Of a stretch of 64,000 nucleotides of DNA, positions 54,431 through 62,597 are shown piece after piece. The translations under genes and the position numbers were made by a program. Every line of letters starts with the position of its first letter. Position 1 is the first letter of the stretch. The notes beneath the pieces were generated by a model. That model ran no database searches and was not told the origin of the DNA. It worked only from the letters and a program-made list of their open reading frames with translations. Source of the stretch: Stygiobacter sp043807765 (GTDB taxonomy: Bacteria > Bacteroidota > Ignavibacteria > Ignavibacteriales > Melioribacteraceae); NCBI GenBank assembly GCA_043807765.1, contig JAZDFQ010000072.1, positions 1-64,000 on the forward strand, in the 5' to 3' direction.

Positions 54431-55439
54431 TAACGTTAATGCTCTGGTTTAGTTGTATATCTCTTTTTATTTTATACAAATCGGCAGCAAAATTGGCTAA
54501 TAGCACAAAAAAACCGGAAAATAAAACACACCCAACGACGAGCGGATAATCCCGCTCTAGAATTGCTGTTACAGTAAGCCTTCCTAATCCGGGTAATCCA
54601 AATAGTGATTCGGTAATAATAGCTCCCCCCAATAGTATTCCTAGCTCGGTACCTAGAATTGAGATCAAAGGATTTATAGAATTTGGAAGAACATGCTTTT
54701 TAAAAATAATTTCTTTTTCAAATCCGTTAGCAAGCAAGAATTTAATAAATGTTTGCTTTTCGGTAGCTTCAACATTCTCTCTGATATAATTGTAAAAAAT
54801 TATTATTCCCGGAAGTGAAAGCGTAATTATTGGTAATGTAAGGTGTTTTACTAAATCAAAAATTTTCTGCAAAAAATTTAGCTCATCATAATTTGTTGAA
54901 ACAACATCGGCAATAGGAAATATTTTCAGCACAATGGAAAAGATAAAGATAGAACCGATGCCGACCACCATAGTAGGCATAGCATACATTATCAAAGAAA
55001 TTTTATTTAACACTCTTTCAAACCACTTTTCTCTCTGCTTATGAAAATATAGCACCAGTCCAACTGAAACAGATATTTGTAAGACAAAGCTTATAATTGC
55101 CAGAAGCATAGTGAATGGCGCTTTTTCTAAAATTATAGATTGTACTGGTTCTCTGTATGTGTAAGAAATTCCTAAATCGCCTTGAGCAATGTTTGCCAAA
55201 AACTTCAGATATTGTTCACCTATGGATTTATCAAGCCCGTAATTGTTTTTAACAGTCTCGTACAGTTGCGGATTGAATTGCGGAGACAGATATTTTAAAG
55301 TTGGATTGCCCGGTGACAAACGTAAAAGAAAAAAAATGGCACTTATCAAAAGGAATAATGTTATCAAATAAGTAGAAAACGAAGAAACTACTCTAGTCCA
55401 TTTTCGTTTTGCTTTTAATTTATCTTCCATTCCCAGCAC
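54423..55439 (-). CDS. Oligopeptide/dipeptide ABC transporter permease (OppB/DppB type)
   Basis: A 338-residue six-helix permease. After a first membrane helix (about 18-38) comes the OppB/DppB signature region FFLLRLSPGNPTLKYLSPQFN, then LDKSIGEQYLKFLANIAQGDLGISYTYREPV, then four to five further helices. The cytoplasmic EAA loop is FIKFLLANGFEKEIIFKKHVLPNSINPLIS, well conserved. The C-terminal LFGLPGLGRLTVTAILERDYPLVVG is typical. The first codon is GTG at 55439, with ATG at 55430 as an alternative; both fall inside the end of the binding-protein gene, implying translational coupling. It forms the channel together with the next permease. Confidence 0.92.
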   Translation of the reverse strand: MLGMEDKLKAKRKWTRVVSSFSTYLITLFLLISAIFFLLRLSPGNPTLKYLSPQFNPQLYETVKNNYGLDKSIGEQYLKFLANIAQGDLGISYTYREPVQSIILEKAPFTMLLAIISFVLQISVSVGLVLYFHKQREKWFERVLNKISLIMYAMPTMVVGIGSIFIFSIVLKIFPIADVVSTNYDELNFLQKIFDLVKHLTLPIITLSLPGIIIFYNYIRENVEATEKQTFIKFLLANGFEKEIIFKKHVLPNSINPLISILGTELGILLGGAIITESLFGLPGLGRLTVTAILERDYPLVVGCVLFSGFFVLLANFAADLYKIKRDIQLNQSINVSA

Positions 55440-57058
55440 TTTTGAATTGTAGCTAACGGTGAAACCTTCACATTTTGCAAACGTGAATTAATTGCAACAG
55501 AATTATCAATCCAATATAGAAAGATCACCGGCTGATCAGCAGAAATAATTTCTTGAAGTTCTCTGATTAAATCTCTACGGCTATTATCCGATAGCTGCAT
55601 GTCCAGCTTATCTAGTATTCCGTCAACTCTATCATTTTTATAAGAAGAAATATTTCCTTGTGCAATACTGGGATCGGAATGCCAGTACGGTTTTAGATTT
55701 AGCGGTACCGGAACACTCCAGCCGGCAAGCCATGCCTCAAGTTCTTTGTTAAACATTTTTTCAAAAAAAACCGCTGGTTCAAGGGCTTGTAGCTTAACAT
55801 TGATTCCAACAGCTTTTAGATTATTCTGAATTCTTATAGCCGCATACTCACGGAAAAGATTACTTGCCGAAAAACTAAGTGTGAATGAAAATGGAATTCC
55901 TTTTTTTTCTATTTGGCCATCGTTATTGAAATCAGTCCAGCCTTCTGAATCAAGAATAGCCTTTGCTTCATCAATGTTATATTGAATAGGAATCGAGCTT
56001 CTATTTAATGAGGTAAATATTGGCGAGACGAGATTTGCCATTAACTCGCCGTTACCAAGCAGATATTCTTTTAAAATCGACTTTCTATTTATCGATTTCG
56101 CGATAGCCATTCTGATTCGTTGCGAATCAAATAATCCGTTAGCTTTCTTCTTACCGATACCTTCAAAGTTTACTTTTAAGCCCAAGTAATCGTACTCTCT
56201 TCCTTTTCGTTGCTTAATCAAAAACATATTAAGATTACTTAATTCTCGTACATCTTCGGGCTTAATATATTCCGTAATATCTATATCACCATTTTTAAGT
56301 TGAAATATTCTGGAAGTATAATCCGGCACAATTTTAAATACCACCTCTTCAATCTGATCCGGTTTACTGAAAATTGATGTTAAAGTAGCAGAAAGCTTTA
56401 CGTTCTGGCTTTTAATAAATTCTTTCACCTTATATGGGCCGGTACCGCCGCTGATTTTAATTTTATCTGTAGTAGCAAGTTCAGATCTGTTATATTTTTC
56501 AAATAAATATTTAGGTAGAATAGGGAGATCAAAATCATAATATGTTACATTTCTATTTGGTAGAAAATTAATCTTAAGTTTGTGCGGATTGATTACCTCA
56601 AAAGTTTTTGTAAGATTAATACTCAAATCTTCGTTTAGATAGTAATTGTAGAATGTACCGAAGAATCTACTTTCAACTTTTTTGTCTGAGTACAGGTCGA
56701 AGCTGAATACTATGTCATCAACTGTAAACTCACTACCATTTTCCCACCTTACATCATTCCTCAAAGTTATTAACACAGATGAAAAGTCATTTTCCCACTC
56801 AATTTGGCTTGCTAAAACCGGGAATGAAATCGGTTCTCCTTTTTCACTGTTCCAGTCATGTCCTACTAATCCCAAGAATATTAATTCGGAAATATTTGCC
56901 TCTGCTTCACTCATGGTGTAAAGCGGGTTAAGCGTTTGGATGTCGCTTTCCAGCCCTACAACAATTTGTTTCGATTTTTCATTTGTTGTGCATGAAACAA
57001 AAATTAAAAAAAGAAGCCCTGGTAAAATTCTTCGTAATTTTATTTGGATAACTTTCAT
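55415..57058 (-). CDS. Peptide ABC transporter substrate-binding lipoprotein (SBP_bac_5)
   Basis: A 547-residue solute-binding lipoprotein with lipobox FVSC at about residues 20-23. It shows the family 5 (oligopeptide/nickel) markers: GLESDIQTLNPLYTMSEAEANISELIFLGLVG, LRNDVRWENGSEFTVDDIVFSFDL, GTGPYKVKEF and the late LNRSSIPIQYNIDEAKAILDSEGW. It captures peptides (or possibly other ligands such as opines or metals bound to chelators) for the two permeases. It is the first gene of the minus arm, divergent from the ATPase operon across about 106 bases. Confidence 0.92.
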   Translation of the reverse strand: MKVIQIKLRRILPGLLFLIFVSCTTNEKSKQIVVGLESDIQTLNPLYTMSEAEANISELIFLGLVGHDWNSEKGEPISFPVLASQIEWENDFSSVLITLRNDVRWENGSEFTVDDIVFSFDLYSDKKVESRFFGTFYNYYLNEDLSINLTKTFEVINPHKLKINFLPNRNVTYYDFDLPILPKYLFEKYNRSELATTDKIKISGGTGPYKVKEFIKSQNVKLSATLTSIFSKPDQIEEVVFKIVPDYTSRIFQLKNGDIDITEYIKPEDVRELSNLNMFLIKQRKGREYDYLGLKVNFEGIGKKKANGLFDSQRIRMAIAKSINRKSILKEYLLGNGELMANLVSPIFTSLNRSSIPIQYNIDEAKAILDSEGWTDFNNDGQIEKKGIPFSFTLSFSASNLFREYAAIRIQNNLKAVGINVKLQALEPAVFFEKMFNKELEAWLAGWSVPVPLNLKPYWHSDPSIAQGNISSYKNDRVDGILDKLDMQLSDNSRRDLIRELQEIISADQPVIFLYWIDNSVAINSRLQNVKVSPLATIQKCWEWKIN

Positions 57059-57164
57059 AAATTGCCTGAGGTTACTTCTTTACTAAACAATAGTACTTAT
57101 TAGGAATTATAATTTAATATAATGATTACATGCTAAAATCAACAGTCTAGAAACAACCGGGAAT

Positions 57165-57899
57165 ATGCTGATGCTGAGTGTTAACATACAATCAATTACT
57201 AGAAAACCGACTGTTTATAACTCGGTTATTCTGAACAACATCATATTTGAACTGAAGCCAAAAGAAATTCTTGCTATTGTAGGATCAAACGGTATAGGAA
57301 AGACTACTCTTTTGAATTCACTTTTACTTCTTGATAAGAATAACCTCTCTGTCCAAGGAAGCATTAATCTGTTAGGAACACAACTACTTGCAGCTAGCGA
57401 AATAGAGTTAACCAAAGCTCGAAAAAATAATGTAAAATATATTTTTCAAGACGCATCAAATTGTTTCGATCCGTTAAAGAAATTGGAATATTATTTTAAT
57501 GAACTATCTCAAAAGGATGAATTAGAATCCTATCTGAATTACTTTCTACTACCAACGCCGGATGATATTTTAAAAAAATCCCCAAGCCAGCTAAGTGTAG
57601 GTTCTGCTCAGCGAATAGCAATTATATGGGGATTGCTTGCAAAAACTCCTATACTTTTACTCGATGAACCTACTTCGGCATTAGATGCACCGCTCATTAA
57701 TTTACTGAGCCATAAACTTAAAACATGGTGCGAAGATAATAATTCGGCGATTATTCTTGTGACTCAAAATATTGAATTTGCAATTCACACAGCAAGTTCA
57801 GTTGCTATACTTACAAAGGATGGATTAAATTTCGACATTTCAAAGCTAGTAATACCGAGTGAACAACAGTTAATGCACACTTCACAAAAGAATATTTGA
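57165..57899 (+). CDS. Peptide ABC transporter ATPase, divergent (DppD-like) with altered motifs
   Basis: A 244-residue ABC ATPase with Walker A GSNGIGKTT (residues 40-48), Q-loop FQDAS, Walker B LLLLDEPTSALD and D-loop. Two key motifs differ from canonical subunits: the signature is LSVGSAQR instead of LSGGQ, and the H-loop position reads VTQN, with Gln in place of the catalytic His. It is also shorter than usual DppD/OppD (about 330), lacking the C-terminal oligopeptide domain. It may be a degenerate partner NBD in an asymmetric transporter. The stop codon overlaps the next ATPase start by one base (TGATG), a translationally coupled pair. Confidence 0.88.
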   Translation: MLMLSVNIQSITRKPTVYNSVILNNIIFELKPKEILAIVGSNGIGKTTLLNSLLLLDKNNLSVQGSINLLGTQLLAASEIELTKARKNNVKYIFQDASNCFDPLKKLEYYFNELSQKDELESYLNYFLLPTPDDILKKSPSQLSVGSAQRIAIIWGLLAKTPILLLDEPTSALDAPLINLLSHKLKTWCEDNNSAIILVTQNIEFAIHTASSVAILTKDGLNFDISKLVIPSEQQLMHTSQKNI

Positions 57900-58795
57900 T
57901 GAATCCAATAATTGAAATAGATAAGGTTACTTTTTCATATCCTCTCTTTACAAATAAGAACTCACAAAATGTAATTCTTAACAATATATCGATGAATATT
58001 TTCGACAGCGAAATATTTTGCATTGTTGGAGAAAGCGGGTCCGGGAAAACAACACTTGTAAAATTGATTGCAGGACTCCATAAACCATCAAACGGAACAA
58101 TTAAATACGAATCAAAGCTAATTAATTCCAAGCATTCTATTCAGATACTATTTCAAAATTCGGATGAGCTTCTTAATCCCAGAAGAAAAGTCTTAGATGT
58201 GCTTCGAGACGTAAAAACGAGTGACCACTTCCTCAAGTCAACTATAAGGGAACTTAAAATTTCAGAAGACTTACTTGATAAGCAATGCAACAATATTAGT
58301 GGGGGTGAGAGACAACGCGTAGCATTGGCAAGAATTCTTCTTACTCAACCAAAAGTCTTAATACTAGACGAACCATTTTCAGCTCAGGATTTTGAGTCCA
58401 AAGAAAACTTCAAAACATTCTTAGACTACAAAAATATGCATAGCGAGATGACCTTAATTGTCATTACACACGATATCGCGTTAATTAAAGATTTTGGTGA
58501 CAGAATTATTGTTTTATTTGGCGGTGTTATTGTTGAGATAGCGGAAATGGAAGAGTTTTTAGAATTTCCTAAACATCCTTATTCAAAGTACTTGTTGGAT
58601 TCAACGATGTTAGACTTAAAAATTAGTACCGATTCTACTTTTAAGGGAAGTAGTGAAGCTAGCTGCCCCTATTACACTAGATGCGACAGACGGGCAGAAA
58701 TTTGTATTAGTGAGGTAGCCGAAACTAAATCAAAAAGCGGTAGTGTTTTTTGCAATAAACCATTTACTGAAGCAAAAGTAAATTTAGATAGTTAG
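57899..58795 (+). CDS. Peptide ABC transporter ATPase, catalytic (DppF/OppF-like)
   Basis: A 298-residue ABC ATPase with Walker A GESGSGKTT (about 44-52), Q-loop FQNSDELLNP, canonical signature ISGGERQR, Walker B VLILDEPFSAQD and H-loop ITHD. The C-terminal extension has the Cys motif CPYYTRCDRRAEIC followed later by a FC pair, which in relatives binds a 4Fe-4S cluster. ATG at 57899 overlaps the preceding stop. Together with the degenerate ATPase it would power the two permeases. The last 12 bases overlap the 3' end of the convergent TPR gene. Confidence 0.92.
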   Translation: MNPIIEIDKVTFSYPLFTNKNSQNVILNNISMNIFDSEIFCIVGESGSGKTTLVKLIAGLHKPSNGTIKYESKLINSKHSIQILFQNSDELLNPRRKVLDVLRDVKTSDHFLKSTIRELKISEDLLDKQCNNISGGERQRVALARILLTQPKVLILDEPFSAQDFESKENFKTFLDYKNMHSEMTLIVITHDIALIKDFGDRIIVLFGGVIVEIAEMEEFLEFPKHPYSKYLLDSTMLDLKISTDSTFKGSSEASCPYYTRCDRRAEICISEVAETKSKSGSVFCNKPFTEAKVNLDS

Positions 58796-60031
58796 ACCAG
58801 AAAGATGCGATTCAATTTCGACACTGAGGGATTTGGAATTATTTTTAGTATAATATTTATAAGCAGACAATAAATGAGTAAACGCACGAGATCTATCGCC
58901 TCTAGTTTTATAAAGAAGGCCTAGCTCGTAATTTGTTTCTGCAGCATTTAAATCTTGATTTAGTTCATTATTGAGTCTTAAACTAGTCAACAGAAACGTT
59001 TCTGCTGCAGAGTAATTTTCTTTTCTACTAGAGATAATGCCAAGAATTTTGTGAATATCTGCAATGGACAATTTATCATTCAATTGATAACTTAAAGTCA
59101 TAGCTTCGTGAGCCGTTTTAAAAGAGTTTTCAATAGCATTCTGTTCTAAAAAAATCGCCGCTTTATTTATTAATGACAAATTCAATATCGGTTTATAGCC
59201 TTTGTCTTTAGCAATTTCAATGCATTCGTTATAAATATCTAAAGCTTTAGTAAAATTGTTTTGCTGCTGGTAAATCATTCCAATATTCTGAAGAACTTCA
59301 GCTTTCCTACGCAAATCTCCGTGAGTTTCAAATTTAGCTTTAGCTTTTTCATAATAATCTAATGCATTTTGCAAGTTTCCTTCAATGTAAGAGATAATAC
59401 CAAAATGAACTTCCACCATTGCAGTTAATAGCGGATCATTACTTTGGCTTAGATAATTTAGACAATTGTCTAAACGAACCCTCCCGGCTTTTAGATCTCC
59501 TTTTTCTACATACATTGAGCCCATCAAGAATTCACATTTAGCAAGGCCTGCAATAAAATTATTTCTTTCAAAAATTTCTATCGATTGTTTTATTGAACTG
59601 ACCGCATCTTTCCATATTGCCTGTTTCATATAAAATTCAGCAGTTAGCAAAAGTCCTTGAGCTTTAAGCAACTCATATTCTTTTTTCGAATCACAAAGTG
59701 AAAGAACCGTGGAAGCTAGTTCATATGAAAGGTTGTTCTCCCCTTGTGTTAGGATAAGTTTACTAAATTGCAATAGAAATTCGATATACTTTTCTTCTAA
59801 AAGTTCTTTAGAGATGTGAGTAATTATCGTGTCGGCAAATAAGCGTACTTTTTCCGATTGCAAACTATCATTGAAAATTCTACTGTATAATTCATTTGTT
59901 GACACGATCTCGGAGGAATTTGGATAGAATGTTTCGATCATAGTTTGAAAATAACTGTTGCTTTGCTCAGACGAAAGACACTCTGAAATCAAGGAATTGA
60001 GGTCTTTCACAAATTTATTTTTTTCAAGCAT
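58784..60031 (-). CDS. TPR-repeat protein, unknown function
   Basis: A 415-residue soluble protein made mostly of tetratricopeptide repeats (about residues 110-400; examples AEVLQNIGMIYQQQNNFTKALDIYNECIEIAKDKG and NLSLINKAAIFLEQNAIENSFKTAHEAM), with an N-terminal helical region of about 100 residues that is not TPR-like. No signal peptide. AAGGAA precedes the ATG. The repeats are of the same style as those in the nearby Ser/Thr kinase (C-terminal half) and might act as a co-scaffold, but no direct evidence ties them. Its 3' end overlaps the ATPase gene by 12 bases on the opposite strand. Confidence 0.82.
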   Translation of the reverse strand: MLEKNKFVKDLNSLISECLSSEQSNSYFQTMIETFYPNSSEIVSTNELYSRIFNDSLQSEKVRLFADTIITHISKELLEEKYIEFLLQFSKLILTQGENNLSYELASTVLSLCDSKKEYELLKAQGLLLTAEFYMKQAIWKDAVSSIKQSIEIFERNNFIAGLAKCEFLMGSMYVEKGDLKAGRVRLDNCLNYLSQSNDPLLTAMVEVHFGIISYIEGNLQNALDYYEKAKAKFETHGDLRRKAEVLQNIGMIYQQQNNFTKALDIYNECIEIAKDKGYKPILNLSLINKAAIFLEQNAIENSFKTAHEAMTLSYQLNDKLSIADIHKILGIISSRKENYSAAETFLLTSLRLNNELNQDLNAAETNYELGLLYKTRGDRSRAFTHLLSAYKYYTKNNSKSLSVEIESHLSGLTI

Positions 60032-60121
60032 AATTCCTTCAGTATTAATCCCGATTTAACTTTTTACAACATCTACATTAAGCAACTTACTTAATCTACT
60101 CTAGCAATTCATCAAGTACGA

Positions 60122-60718
60122 TTACCTAACAAATCCAAATCTTGAGAAATGATCTATCTCCGCACCATGTACAGTAAGTTTTCCATCATCTACATCTGCT
60201 TCTATGCTTTTATAGTTCACTGGGTATATCTTGCCATCTGCCCCTAAATAAGCAAACGTAATATTAGATAAATTTATTCCGGTCAACTTTAAGCCTTCAT
60301 ATTCAAGATCAAGAATCAACGATTTAGAAAAACTTGAACCACTTGGACCAAAGGTTACTGATGTAAAACCTTTATCTACAGACATCGATATCACTTTAGA
60401 ACCAGAAAATGAATTTCTCGGTATATCTAATGTACCATGAACTTCAACTTTCCCACTTGCAGCAATACCTAAATTACCTTCTACTTCCAATTCACCACCC
60501 CTTTTACCACTAATCAATGCTGCATCAGTCAAATCATCCATTACGTTACTACCAGTCTGTTTCATACTGGGCAAGTCCAAAAAACCAGACTCTATAGTTA
60601 GCGGCTGAGCTACTTGAGTGCTTATTTTGTCATGAATAGGATCACTTAGATTTTCGGTATTCTGACATCCAGAAATGAGTAATCCCATGAAGATCAAAAC
60701 GATGATGATTTTTTTCAT
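60122..60718 (-). CDS. Putative lipoprotein of unknown function
   Basis: A 198-residue lipoprotein (LISGC at about residues 14-18). The mature part is beta-rich, with strands such as GGELEVEGNLGIAASGKVEVHGTLDIP and KLTVHGAEIDHFSRFGFVR. The C-terminal HFSRFGF is reminiscent of the ZU5/adhesion-like strand motifs seen in surface beta-sandwiches, where this ending recurs. AGGAG lies before the ATG. Function unknown; it may be a small secreted beta-sandwich. Confidence 0.75.
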   Translation of the reverse strand: MKKIIIVLIFMGLLISGCQNTENLSDPIHDKISTQVAQPLTIESGFLDLPSMKQTGSNVMDDLTDAALISGKRGGELEVEGNLGIAASGKVEVHGTLDIPRNSFSGSKVISMSVDKGFTSVTFGPSGSSFSKSLILDLEYEGLKLTGINLSNITFAYLGADGKIYPVNYKSIEADVDDGKLTVHGAEIDHFSRFGFVR

Positions 60719-60850
60719 ATAAACTCCTAGTAAATTTGTTTCTTATTATGCTTTCTTGTTTTCTGCGCATAAAAATAATAAGCAATCTTGTCTTTATAAT
60801 CAATCGGATAATGGTAACTATTTTTTTAAAATCACAAAAGAAGGATAAAT

Positions 60851-60877
60851 ATGGGAGACCAGCCGATTGTCTCCCAT
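60851..60877 (-). terminator. Possible hairpin terminator after a small membrane-protein ORF
   Basis: Perfect arms ATGGGAGAC (60851-60859) and GTCTCCCAT (60869-60877) around a 9-base loop. On the minus strand a T-rich tract (ATTTATCCTTCTTTT) follows. It lies 50 bases past the stop of the 40-residue ORF. Confidence 0.6.
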
Positions 60878-60924
60878 TGGAAAGCATCCAGCCTATTATT
60901 CCTCCTTGCTATTTAACTGCCCTT

Positions 60925-61047
60925 TTACCTCGAAAACTCCTTTTTTACTCTCTTAATTCTACTCAACATAAAGAATGATATAAAGAGAATTAATCCTGTT
61001 GAGAAGAAAATTCCAATTGACAGATAAACAATTTCAGTTAGCGGCAT
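60925..61047 (-). CDS. Small single-pass membrane protein
   Basis: A 40-residue ORF reading MPLTEIVYLS, a hydrophobic helix of about 20 residues and a basic C-terminal tail (LSRIKRVKKEFSR). The positive tail after the helix fits an N-out/C-in single-pass topology. GGAATA precedes the ATG at a plausible distance, and a hairpin with T-tail follows. It resembles short auxiliary membrane subunits, but no family is assigned. The flanking sequence (60719-60850 and 61048-61330) shows no other gene I can support. Confidence 0.5.
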   Translation of the reverse strand: MPLTEIVYLSIGIFFSTGLILFISFFMLSRIKRVKKEFSR

Positions 61048-61351
61048 CGTTATTCCAGTTTATATCAGATAAATAAGTTGTTTTATAAAAACAGATATAT
61101 AGTGTTTTATTATATTCAGACAACTACTAATCAAATATAATAAATGATTACAATTTGTCAAATAGAATTTTGAAGAGAAGTAATTTTTTGCGCAGAATGC
61201 GGTATAATAATCCAAATTAAAACCTAGTAGGCTTTCGTTTTCTGTCATAGCTTCAGCCGAATAATACCCTTACCATAAATGCTTTTTATGAGTACCTAAC
61301 TATTAACAAATCCAATTTGATTTTCTAAATGAATAAGGAGTATTTTTTCTT

Positions 61352-61375
61352 ATGAGAAAAATAATGAAGTTATGA
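61352..61375 (+). CDS. Seven-codon leader peptide ORF coupled to the regulator gene
   Basis: ATG at 61352 opens a tiny ORF encoding MRKIMKL, preceded by AAGGAG (61335-61340). Its TGA (61373-61375) overlaps the ATG of the regulator (61372) in the ATGA arrangement. The main gene lacks a strong ribosome binding site of its own, so translation of the leader may deliver ribosomes to it. Whether it is translated is inference. Confidence 0.4.
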   Translation: MRKIMKL

Positions 61376-62595
61376 ATCAGCTAACCGAGCTACAAAAGCA
61401 AAACTTATTAAGTAAAATTCTAAGTAGTCCAGAATTTCATGATTCCAAAAGATACCAAGAGCTACTGCAATATTTAGTCGCTAAATCGCAAAAAGTTGAG
61501 ACCTTAAAGGAGACAGAAATTGCACATGAGGTTTTTGGCAAGGATTCTAAATTTGACCCAAATACTGACCCACTAATCAGATCTTATATTAGCAACCTTA
61601 GAAAAAAACTTGAACATTATTATCTAACAACTACTGACGAAATTGAGTACAAAATTGAGATCCCAAAAGGGCATTATCTAGTAAAATATTCGCCGAATGA
61701 AAAGTACTCTCCGTTAAAACAAAGTCATGTTCTATCAAATTATTTCTACGTTGGCATTATCCTATTATTGGCGGCAGCCTTTATTTGGAGAGAATTCGGA
61801 AGACAAGAGTACTCTGCAAAGGGTGGTTCTTTTGCCGAGCACCCGGTTTGGAAAGATTTTTTACAAAGCGGCAGTCTTCCTACAATTATTGTTCTTGGTG
61901 ACTATTTAGTACTTTCTGAAAAGGGGAAAACCGATGGCAGAACATTTTTACGTGTACCACAGATAAATAGTGAAAAAACATTAAATGATTCAATTAAGTT
62001 AGCCCCCAATAAGTATGGAAAATATGAGATTGCTGAAGTAACATTTGTAGGAGCTGGAGCTTCGATGGGATTGCCTCAAGTATTGAATGTTTTTAATAAC
62101 GCTAATAAAAATGTGATCGTGAAGTTATCTAACGAACTTACTTGGGCTGACTTTCAAAAGAATAGTATTGTTTACTTGGGAACATTAAAATCCCTATATA
62201 AACTGGATACTCTTTTCTCAAGATCTAATATTAGATATAGTCTCGAACCAAACACGCTAAAATTGATAGACAGCAAGGACAAAAGTCAAAAACAATTTAC
62301 CTTAAATTGGCACGGAGGTAATTATGAAAAGAATTACAGCGTAATACTAAAGTTGATGATCTCGAATAAGAATTCTGTTTTGTTTCTTACCGGGTTCAGT
62401 GAAGTAAGTGTAATGGATGCAGTCAAGTCATCTACCGAGCAAAATTTCCTTTCCAGAATAAATTCCTTTTCAAAATCCAAAGTAACTCAAAGCCCTTTAT
62501 CATTTGAAATGATTTCGGAAACTGAGGGCGTTAGGTACACGGTTTTCAAAACGAAAATTAAACATTTCTCACCAATCGAAAATTCAAGGAATTAG
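61372..62595 (+). CDS. Membrane-anchored winged-helix regulator-like protein
   Basis: A 407-residue protein. The N-terminal domain (about 1-105) is the winged-helix type seen in membrane-tethered regulators, with LKETEIAHEVFGKDSKFDPNTDPLIRSYISNLRKKLEHYY and EIPKGHYLVKY. A single membrane helix follows (about 121-140), then an extracytoplasmic domain of about 265 residues (PTIIVLGDYLVLSEKG ... SIVYLGTLKSLYKL ... FTLNWHGGNYEKNYSVILKLM). This ToxR-like arrangement suggests direct sensing of an envelope signal and DNA binding from the membrane. ATG at 61372 overlaps the leader ORF stop. It converges with the GH2 gene only 2 bases away. Targets unknown. Confidence 0.82.
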   Translation: MNQLTELQKQNLLSKILSSPEFHDSKRYQELLQYLVAKSQKVETLKETEIAHEVFGKDSKFDPNTDPLIRSYISNLRKKLEHYYLTTTDEIEYKIEIPKGHYLVKYSPNEKYSPLKQSHVLSNYFYVGIILLLAAAFIWREFGRQEYSAKGGSFAEHPVWKDFLQSGSLPTIIVLGDYLVLSEKGKTDGRTFLRVPQINSEKTLNDSIKLAPNKYGKYEIAEVTFVGAGASMGLPQVLNVFNNANKNVIVKLSNELTWADFQKNSIVYLGTLKSLYKLDTLFSRSNIRYSLEPNTLKLIDSKDKSQKQFTLNWHGGNYEKNYSVILKLMISNKNSVLFLTGFSEVSVMDAVKSSTEQNFLSRINSFSKSKVTQSPLSFEMISETEGVRYTVFKTKIKHFSPIENSRN

Positions 62596-62597
62596 AG

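Noticed and set aside
60736..60978. An 80-residue plus-strand ORF in the gap near 60.8 kb
   Set aside because: No ribosome binding site, low-complexity hydrophobic content, and it overlaps the better-supported small membrane ORF on the minus strand and the hairpin.
61060..61248. A 62-residue minus-strand ORF upstream of the 40-residue ORF
   Set aside because: AT-rich, no ribosome binding site and biased toward Tyr/Asn/Phe as expected of random AT-rich sequence.
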